In this document: piece after piece, positions 4,940 to 9,510 of the stretch
Layout: every line of letters starts with the position of its first letter
How positions within the stretch are numbered: position 1 is the stretch's first letter
Source of the DNA: a bacterium
Lineage (GTDB): Bacteria; Verrucomicrobiota; Verrucomicrobiia; Chthoniobacterales; Terrimicrobiaceae
Length of the DNA: 9,510 nucleotides
Assembly (NCBI GenBank): GCA_009920585.1
Contig: RFZT01000074.1
Coordinates: 1-9,510 of the forward strand
Direction: 5' to 3'
The notes under the pieces: generated by a model
The model's database searches: none
Told to the model about the DNA's origin: nothing
What the model saw: the letters and a program-made list of their open reading frames with translations, nothing else
Made by a program: the position numbers and the translations under genes

Positions 4940-5728
4940 ATGGAATACCTTTTGCACTCGGCCTGGCTTGCCTTGGCGTTGATGGCCTATCTGTACATCA
5001 TGCGAAGATCGGTGAGCTCGGCTTTATCTCATCCCGAGCGCTTTCCCTCTTCGGTCTGGCGCTGGCCAGAGGCGATTTACACCATTTCGGTGGTGATGTT
5101 TTTTCTCCTCATGGCCGCATCCTCTTTCGGTAAAACCCCAGCGCGAGTGAGCCTTGGTGCCCTCAAAAGCAGTCTCATCCTCTACTGTGCCATCATTCTT
5201 TTTGTTGTTGGTTTTTTGGTGTATCGGAATGTGGATTTGATGGAGGCCTTCGGATTGCAGGGAGGCAAGTGGGCGAGGGGACTTCCGGCCATCTTTATTG
5301 GACTGAGCCTTGTGTTACCCCCTATTTATGGTGCGCAGTGGCTTGGATACAGCTTGGCCGGGCCTGATGCGGAGCCTCAGCCGATTGTGACTTTTTTAAT
5401 GCATGCGCAAGGATGGCAGTCCTATCTCGCGGTTATTGGTATCGCCGTTTTTGCCGCTCCGCTCACGGAGGAGTTGATTTTTCGAGGGTGCCTTTATGGG
5501 ATTGCTCGCCAGTTGGGCGGGCGGTATGTGGCGATGGGCGTGAGTGCCCTTGTGTTTGCTCTTATTCACGGACACGTTCCGTCGATTCCTGGCTTGGTGA
5601 TTTTGGCTGTCGCTCTCGCGCTGCTCTATGAGCAGACAGGGTCACTCTGGGCCCCCATCTCGATGCACGCTGCTTTTAATGCCATTAGTATTTTTGGTAC
5701 GATTATGTGGCCGGATGCCATGAAATGA
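4940..5728 (+). CDS. CPBP-family intramembrane metalloprotease
   Basis: A 262-residue polytopic membrane protein of the CPBP/Abi family (relatives of Rce1 prenyl-protein protease and of bacteriocin self-immunity proteins). All three catalytic motifs are present: EELIFR (E177, E178, R182), FALIH (F206, H210) and HAAFN (H243, N247). It should therefore be a working intramembrane glutamate-type protease. Hydrophobic segments are visible at about 8-21, 46-62, 77-94, 115-135, 161-174, 196-210, 217-231 and 240-256. The ATG at 4940 gives a short N-terminus before the first helix and is preceded by a weak GTGAGA. Its stop overlaps the start of thiL (ATGA), so the two are co-translated. No bacteriocin gene is nearby and the substrate is unknown. 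Confidence 0.88.
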   Translation: MEYLLHSAWLALALMAYLYIMRRSVSSALSHPERFPSSVWRWPEAIYTISVVMFFLLMAASSFGKTPARVSLGALKSSLILYCAIILFVVGFLVYRNVDLMEAFGLQGGKWARGLPAIFIGLSLVLPPIYGAQWLGYSLAGPDAEPQPIVTFLMHAQGWQSYLAVIGIAVFAAPLTEELIFRGCLYGIARQLGGRYVAMGVSALVFALIHGHVPSIPGLVILAVALALLYEQTGSLWAPISMHAAFNAISIFGTIMWPDAMK

Positions 5729-6618
5729 AGATCTCCAACGAAGACAACCTACTAGCTGAGCTCCTCCGTCTTGTGCCGGTGCCGCTCGATCAACCCCTTG
5801 GCCCAGGGGATGACTGTGCGGCGACTCACGGTCCAGGTAAAGGCGAGGTATTCCTTCTTAAGACCGACTGCGTTGCCGAGGGGGTTCATTTTCTCCGATC
5901 CGACGATCCTTCTCGGGTGGGATGGAAGGCATTGTGTCGTCCGCTGAGTGACATTGCGGCAATGGGAGGGGTTCCCAAGCAAGCTCTCATAACCTTTTTT
6001 TCTCCGCCTGATCTTGATTTTGGATATTGGAAAAAGTTTTATCGTGGACTTGGTAAGGCCGCTCGCCAATTCGGAGTTACCATCGCGGGTGGCGAGATGT
6101 CGCGACAGCTGAGTGGCATTGCTGTCTCAATCACTCTCACGGGCTGCGTGCCTGAAAAACGCCTCATACAACGCTCTGGGGGGCGTCCCGGAGATAAGCT
6201 TTTTACCACGGGTCGATTGGGAGGTTCCATCGCGGGACACCATTTGGATTTTGTGCCCAGGTTGGCTGAGGGGCGTTGGTTAGCCGAAAAGATTGGCCCT
6301 TCGGCCATGATGGATATCAGCGACGGTCTTGGTGCTGATCTTCCCCGCCTCGCCCGCGCGAGCGGATGTGGTTTTGAAGTGAACCTCGCTGACATTCCCT
6401 GCCGACGTGGGTGCCGCACAGAACAAGCCCTTTCTGACGGCGAGGATTATGAACTTCTCTTCGCCGTCTCGCCGAAAAAAGCGGTTACACTTATTGATCG
6501 CTGGGCTGATGTGTTTCCAAAAACTCCACTTTCCTGCATCGGTAATCTCACTCCACCACAACAACCGCCTGCCGACTGGCCAGGTGGCTGGGATCACTTT
6601 AAAAAATCGAGTTCCTAA
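5725..6618 (+). CDS. thiL: Thiamine-monophosphate kinase
   Basis: A 297-residue enzyme that phosphorylates thiamine monophosphate to the active cofactor thiamine diphosphate using ATP, the last step of the pathway. Conserved features in order: GPGDDCA (26-32) and DCVAEGVHF (48-56) for metal and nucleotide binding, PLSDIAAMGG (73-82), AGGEMS (121-126), MMDISDGLGADL (195-206) and SDGEDYELLFAV (237-248), ending at GWDHF (288-292). At 297 residues it is somewhat shorter than the usual 310-330, mainly towards the C-terminus, but every motif is kept. The ATG at 5725 overlaps the CPBP stop; a GTG at 5707 would add six residues inside the upstream gene and is less likely. No TPP riboswitch or other thi gene is visible. 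Confidence 0.93.
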   Translation: MKISNEDNLLAELLRLVPVPLDQPLGPGDDCAATHGPGKGEVFLLKTDCVAEGVHFLRSDDPSRVGWKALCRPLSDIAAMGGVPKQALITFFSPPDLDFGYWKKFYRGLGKAARQFGVTIAGGEMSRQLSGIAVSITLTGCVPEKRLIQRSGGRPGDKLFTTGRLGGSIAGHHLDFVPRLAEGRWLAEKIGPSAMMDISDGLGADLPRLARASGCGFEVNLADIPCRRGCRTEQALSDGEDYELLFAVSPKKAVTLIDRWADVFPKTPLSCIGNLTPPQQPPADWPGGWDHFKKSSS

Positions 6619-6664
6619 GATTTTTACTTGCCCTTCATTTCACTCCGCCAATCTTAAACTTCTC

Positions 6665-7366
6665 ATGATTCGTTATTTTTTCCTTCTTTTCGTTGCAGGC
6701 ATGCTGACTGCGGGTGCTCAAGTGCAGCAGGAGTTCATTCTCGTGAGCGGTGGGCCGTCACTCGAAGAGTGGGAAAAATATAAAGCTGAACCGCATGATC
6801 GCTGGTGGGGAAATTTTGTCCGTGCCGCCCGAGTGCGAATTCAGGAGATTCAAAAAGAAAAGGGTCCGAATGCCATGATCACTTGGCTTGTCTATAAGCC
6901 GGCCTACCAACGTCGTGGGGACCGGCAGGATAAAACGGATATCATTAGCAACATCACTTCGGTGCGGGATAAATACGGAATCAATCTCGTTTGGTTTGAT
7001 AGTGCAGACGAAGTCGTGGCCTACTTGAACGGAGGCCAGCCGCGGGATCGCATCAAGATCGTGGACTTGGAGTATTACGGACACTCGAATCGCGCAGCGT
7101 GGATGTTTGACTACAGCAACCAGATCGACAGTGGTTCCAAATGCTGGCTGCACGAAACGGAGCTAAAAGCCATTCATCGCGGAATCTTTGCCCGCAAAGC
7201 GTTCATCAAAAGCTGGAGTTGTCACACGGGTGAGAGCATGAGCAAATTCTGGAAGAGGGCGACTGGCACACGCATGATCGGTGCTATTGGAAAAACCGAT
7301 TACGCAAATGGTCATCTCCGAAACTGGACGCCAGGCCTCAGCCCTGGTGGCCGTTGGGGAGGGTAG
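6665..7366 (+). CDS. Secreted protein of unknown family with a candidate caspase-like His-Cys dyad
   Basis: A 233-residue protein that I cannot place in a named family. It starts with a signal peptide (MIRYFFLLFVAGMLTAGAQV, probable cut near AGA at 18) and has no later membrane segment, so it should be periplasmic or secreted. The body alternates strands and helices: FILVSGG (24-30), MITWLVYKP (71-79), INLVWFDS (106-113), then KIVDLEYYGHSN (131-142) and AFIKSWSCHTGESM (179-192). A strand ending in GH-[GS] followed about 45 residues later by a strand ending in C is the arrangement of clan CD (caspase-like) peptidases, which makes H140/C186 a candidate catalytic dyad. This is pattern-based inference. 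The start at 6665 is preferred over the in-frame ATG at 6407, which lies deep inside thiL. It follows thiL by 46 nt with no Shine-Dalgarno sequence. Confidence 0.72.
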   Translation: MIRYFFLLFVAGMLTAGAQVQQEFILVSGGPSLEEWEKYKAEPHDRWWGNFVRAARVRIQEIQKEKGPNAMITWLVYKPAYQRRGDRQDKTDIISNITSVRDKYGINLVWFDSADEVVAYLNGGQPRDRIKIVDLEYYGHSNRAAWMFDYSNQIDSGSKCWLHETELKAIHRGIFARKAFIKSWSCHTGESMSKFWKRATGTRMIGAIGKTDYANGHLRNWTPGLSPGGRWGG

Positions 7367-7454
7367 AACCCAAAACAGGATTGATGAACTAGCCAGTCCG
7401 TTCAGGGCTTATTGATCTAGACCCATAGGGTTGCCTCGCGGGCCGATCGTTCAA
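7367..7454. other. Convergent gap between two genes
   Basis: These 88 bp separate the 3' ends of converging genes. Only a small ACCC-ATA-GGGT hairpin (about 7420-7430) is visible. There is no T-run or strong terminator for either strand. Confidence 0.3.
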
Positions 7455-9071
7455 TTACTGCTGACTGCTCGGCATGTCGCCGGTTTTTGGTACGAGTCGG
7501 AATAGAACGGTACGATTTTTCCCTTCGGCGCCAGGAACGGAAACGGCAAAGGGCGGCTGACTTCCTCCGGCGGAACTCATCATCAATCTCTCGGATGGGA
7601 ATTTGGCTGAATTCCGGACGATTTCCGTTGCGGCAAAAGCTCGGCGAAGACCGAGAGTGTAGTTGTCACTTGAACGGACTGATTGAATGTTTGTTTGACC
7701 CTCAATGATCAGCCAGAAGTCAGGGGCGTTGGCTGTAAGGAATTCTGCTACGCGGGATAACTGAGCACGTCCATTCTTGTCAATTTTCAGACCGCCATCT
7801 GGAAATATGCCTTCCTGAAACATGATGCGGATCTCATTTTTGCTACTATAAACGATACAACCAGGGAGTTGGTCGAGTTGCGGGCGGATTTTGTTGATGG
7901 CTTCCAAGCCCCTATCAACTGGTGGCGGGGCGATAGGAACATTCGTATGCGTGGCAACTTCTGGTGCAGATGGGATGACTGGCGAGGAAGCCACAACGGG
8001 GGGTGTTTGTGCGGCAGGGGACGGTTGAGCAGCCGCGGCAGGTGAGGTCTGAGCAGCAAGAGCAGGTTGAGCTGCAGGAGCGGCGTGAGTAACCGGGGTC
8101 GGTTGCACCACTGGAGAAGCTACAGCCTGAATCGGACGCGTTGCTTTGTCTGATGCTAGTGTGCTAGCCGGTGTGGCCTCTTCTGGGTCGTTATGTTGAT
8201 AGACGACTTGGAAGTCTTGTTTGATTTCAGGCAGAGCGGGCAGTTTTGGCAACGGTGCAGATGCTGTCGGAGCAACAGAATCTAGAATCGATATCGGTAT
8301 GAGTAGGTTCTTAATTCCCATTCCGGCCATTGCGAGTACGCCTAGGACCAAGACGGAGTAAATAAGTTTCTTGAAAATTCCAGAACTGTTCCCCTTGTTG
8401 GGCCTTTGAGGTCGCAATGAATTGCCAGGAGCGGATTTAGTGTATGGGCGGGAGATTTCGACCGCGTCTGTATCCGCAGATTTATCCCGGAAGGTTTCAC
8501 GGATGACTTCGCTGCGTTTTTCTCGTGATGCGGTCTCTTGAACCGGAGCGGGTTGGGATGGTTGGGGTGCGGTTTTCGCTTTCGGTGGGCGACCTGGTCG
8601 GCGGCCTTGTGTTTTTTCTGAAATTTGCGCCATCAATTCGAGCGCGGAAGGGGCTTGCTTCTTGGCTCCTTTGGTCGGCTTGGTTGCTGGCAGTACTTTC
8701 ACTTCGCTCACAAATTCGTCGCTGTCGTCGAATTCACGTACTTCGCCAGTGGTGTCAAAATCATCGCCTCCAACCGATCCTACAAATTCTTCAACGACAG
8801 GTTTGATGTTGCGATCCACACGGGAGACAGCTTTGGTCAAACTCTGAGAAAAGTCGACCGACTCGTCAGGTGTCGCTACATTATTCTCTGCATTTCTGGC
8901 ATCGTTCCATTTTTCGAGGGCGTCGCGGTGAAATCGCCATTGGCGACCTACTTTCACACCGGGTAGTTGTCCTTCACTGCAAAGCTTAAGCAGTGTGGAC
9001 TTTGGCATCTTGAGAAAGACTGCCGCTTCATCGCCGTTCATTACTTCGTTCGGTTGTTTATCGTTTTCCAT
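7455..9071 (-). CDS. Single-pass membrane protein: DNA-binding HTH, AT-hook-like motif, TM helix, OmpA-like domain
   Basis: A 538-residue protein with an unusual domain order. Residues 9-55 form an excisionase/MerR-type helix-turn-helix (MNGDEAAVFLKMPKSTLLKL ... VGRQWRFHRDALEKW). Residues 65-130 are acidic and probably disordered. GRRPGRPPK (156-164) is an AT-hook-like minor-groove motif. A basic stretch leads to one transmembrane helix (about 236-258), with the Lys/Arg-rich N-side predicted to be cytoplasmic. Residues 263-385 are Pro/Ala-rich, with short APAAQ/SPAAQ-like repeats fit to cross the periplasm. Residues 388-528 match an OmpA C-terminal domain (FPDGGLKIDKNGRAQLSRVA ... LIIEGQT ... 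LRRAFAATEIV), which in relatives binds peptidoglycan. The Asp of the usual G-x-TD motif, which contacts diaminopimelate in OmpA, is Asn here (N461); the partner Arg (R477) is kept. It could be an envelope-linked regulator or a DNA-to-wall tether; neither role is established. It is an apparently single-gene unit, with a palindrome 40 bp upstream. Confidence 0.83.
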   Translation of the reverse strand: MENDKQPNEVMNGDEAAVFLKMPKSTLLKLCSEGQLPGVKVGRQWRFHRDALEKWNDARNAENNVATPDESVDFSQSLTKAVSRVDRNIKPVVEEFVGSVGGDDFDTTGEVREFDDSDEFVSEVKVLPATKPTKGAKKQAPSALELMAQISEKTQGRRPGRPPKAKTAPQPSQPAPVQETASREKRSEVIRETFRDKSADTDAVEISRPYTKSAPGNSLRPQRPNKGNSSGIFKKLIYSVLVLGVLAMAGMGIKNLLIPISILDSVAPTASAPLPKLPALPEIKQDFQVVYQHNDPEEATPASTLASDKATRPIQAVASPVVQPTPVTHAAPAAQPALAAQTSPAAAAQPSPAAQTPPVVASSPVIPSAPEVATHTNVPIAPPPVDRGLEAINKIRPQLDQLPGCIVYSSKNEIRIMFQEGIFPDGGLKIDKNGRAQLSRVAEFLTANAPDFWLIIEGQTNIQSVRSSDNYTLGLRRAFAATEIVRNSAKFPSERLMMSSAGGSQPPFAVSVPGAEGKNRTVLFRLVPKTGDMPSSQQ

Positions 9072-9110
9072 TCTCTAAAAAGGGGAAGCTATCCTGTATC
9101 ATAAAGCTCC

Positions 9111-9122
9111 GTATTGCAATAC
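9111..9122. promoter_or_regulatory. Perfect 12-bp palindrome upstream of the HTH-OmpA gene
   Basis: GTATTGCAATAC is a perfect palindrome 40 bp before the start of the HTH-OmpA gene, in the 182-bp gap shared with the divergent CHAD gene. It is the size of a typical dimer half-site pair and could be an operator, possibly for the HTH protein itself. It also contains TTGCAA, which on the minus strand could serve as a -35 element, but no good -10 lies at the right spacing. Confidence 0.4.
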
Positions 9123-9125
9123 CTA

Positions 9126-9152
9126 CTTTACTTTCTTTTTTGATCAGTAAAG
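9126..9152. promoter_or_regulatory. 7-bp inverted repeat in the divergent promoter region
   Basis: CTTTACT (9126-9132) and AGTAAAG (9146-9152) are perfect inverted copies separated by 13 bp that end in the palindrome TGATCA (9141-9146). It lies 3 bp from the 12-bp palindrome. It could be a second regulator site or chance in AT-rich DNA. Confidence 0.28.
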
Positions 9153-9253
9153 CACCTTATGTTCATTTTTTTATTTATGCCTGAAGTTTCCGGATGGTGA
9201 ATGCTTCTGAGTTTCAATTTGGCAGTTAAGAGGAATTTTAAAACGATTAGATT

Positions 9254-9510
9254 ATGATTTCACCAAAAATGCCTGCACGTGAGGCCATATTGAAAGTCCT
9301 GACGCGACTGCTTGCTCGTGCTCGTCGCAATGAGATCGGAATCTTTCAGGATGCGGATGCGGAATTTTTGCATAAATATCGAGTTAGCTTAAGGAAAACG
9401 CGATCGCTGCTTTCATTGTTCAAAGACGTGTTCCCGGATGCGAAAACCGTGGAATGGAAGAAAAAACTAGGTGATCTCAGTCGCACCACAAATCCGCTTC
9501 GTGATTTGGA
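9254..9510 (+). CDS. CHAD-domain protein, N-terminal part (3' end outside window)
   Basis: The frame is open from ATG 9254 to the window end, giving 85 complete codons. An in-frame TAG at 9248-9250 makes this the first possible ATG; a second at 9269 is also possible. The sequence DAEFLHKYRVSLRKTRSLLS ... KKKLGDLSRTTNPLRDL matches the start of a CHAD domain, a helical bundle with conserved His and basic residues that binds inorganic polyphosphate. H39 and the following R/K positions (R42, R45, K46, R48) are the conserved basic set. The final RDL is where the family motif RDxDV begins. There is no N-terminal CYTH (triphosphatase) domain, so it is a stand-alone CHAD protein, at least at this end. 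An AGAGGA lies too far upstream to be its ribosome site. Confidence 0.8.
   Translation, partial: MISPKMPAREAILKVLTRLLARARRNEIGIFQDADAEFLHKYRVSLRKTRSLLSLFKDVFPDAKTVEWKKKLGDLSRTTNPLRDL

Noticed and set aside
5600..5760. TPP riboswitch ahead of thiL
   Set aside because: thiL starts inside the CPBP gene with a 4-nt overlap, and I see no thi-box motif in or before that run.
6407..6664. N-terminal extension of the secreted protein into thiL
   Set aside because: It overlaps thiL in another frame, and a clear signal peptide starts at 6665.
7331..7347. CCAGG/CCTGG hairpin at the end of the secreted-protein gene as a terminator
   Set aside because: It lies inside the coding sequence before the stop and has no T-run; it may simply reflect codons for the GLSPGG tail.
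8525..8966. Plus-strand frames of 61-113 codons within the HTH-OmpA gene
   Set aside because: They are antisense to a gene with recognised domains and lack features of their own.

Overview
The window looks like chromosomal DNA from a bacterium of the Planctomycetes-Verrucomicrobia-Chlamydiae group, most likely Verrucomicrobia. This is an inference from domain combinations: an excisionase-type helix-turn-helix fused to an OmpA-like domain, a lipoprotein with helical modules of a style I associate with that group, lysine-rich EF-hand and secreted proteins, and GTAG-headed intergenic repeats. No marker gene settles it. GC content is moderate, the genes are packed in short runs, and start codons rarely have a recognisable AGGAGG-type site. 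There are no rRNA genes, tRNA genes, CRISPR arrays or insertion-sequence transposases.

Layout. 1-588 (+) is the C-terminal part of a YcaO-domain protein. A long imperfect inverted repeat follows, ending 5 nt before a small secreted EF-hand protein (668-985). The stretch 986-1489 has no gene. It holds a strong hairpin and a GC-rich cluster of GGTAGGG-headed repeats, two of them in inverted orientation like a REPIN. Next, on the minus strand, is a Phd/VapC-type toxin-antitoxin pair (2196-1490).

2292-4804 is a minus-strand run of four closely spaced genes, in transcription order trpD (anthranilate phosphoribosyltransferase), an unknown lipoprotein, an A-type Fe-S carrier (IscA/ErpA-like) and HscB (Fe-S J-protein co-chaperone). 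The last two overlap by 4 nt, as expected for partners in Fe-S cluster assembly and delivery. A 135-nt divergent gap leads to a plus-strand run: a CPBP/Abi-type intramembrane protease, thiL (thiamine-monophosphate kinase, overlapping it by 4 nt) and a secreted protein of unknown family with a candidate caspase-like His-Cys dyad.

Convergent to that run is the most unusual gene, 9071-7455 (minus). It encodes a 538-residue single-pass membrane protein with a predicted cytoplasmic DNA-binding helix-turn-helix and AT-hook-like segment, a transmembrane helix, a Pro/Ala-rich linker and a C-terminal OmpA-like peptidoglycan-binding domain. It could tie DNA to the cell wall or act as an envelope-sensing regulator. 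A perfect 12-bp palindrome lies 40 bp upstream of its start. A CHAD-domain protein begins divergently at 9254 and runs off the window end.

The strongest candidates for something undescribed are the HTH-TM-OmpA protein with its upstream palindrome, the secreted His-Cys protein, the REPIN-like repeat cluster and the hairpin in front of the EF-hand gene.
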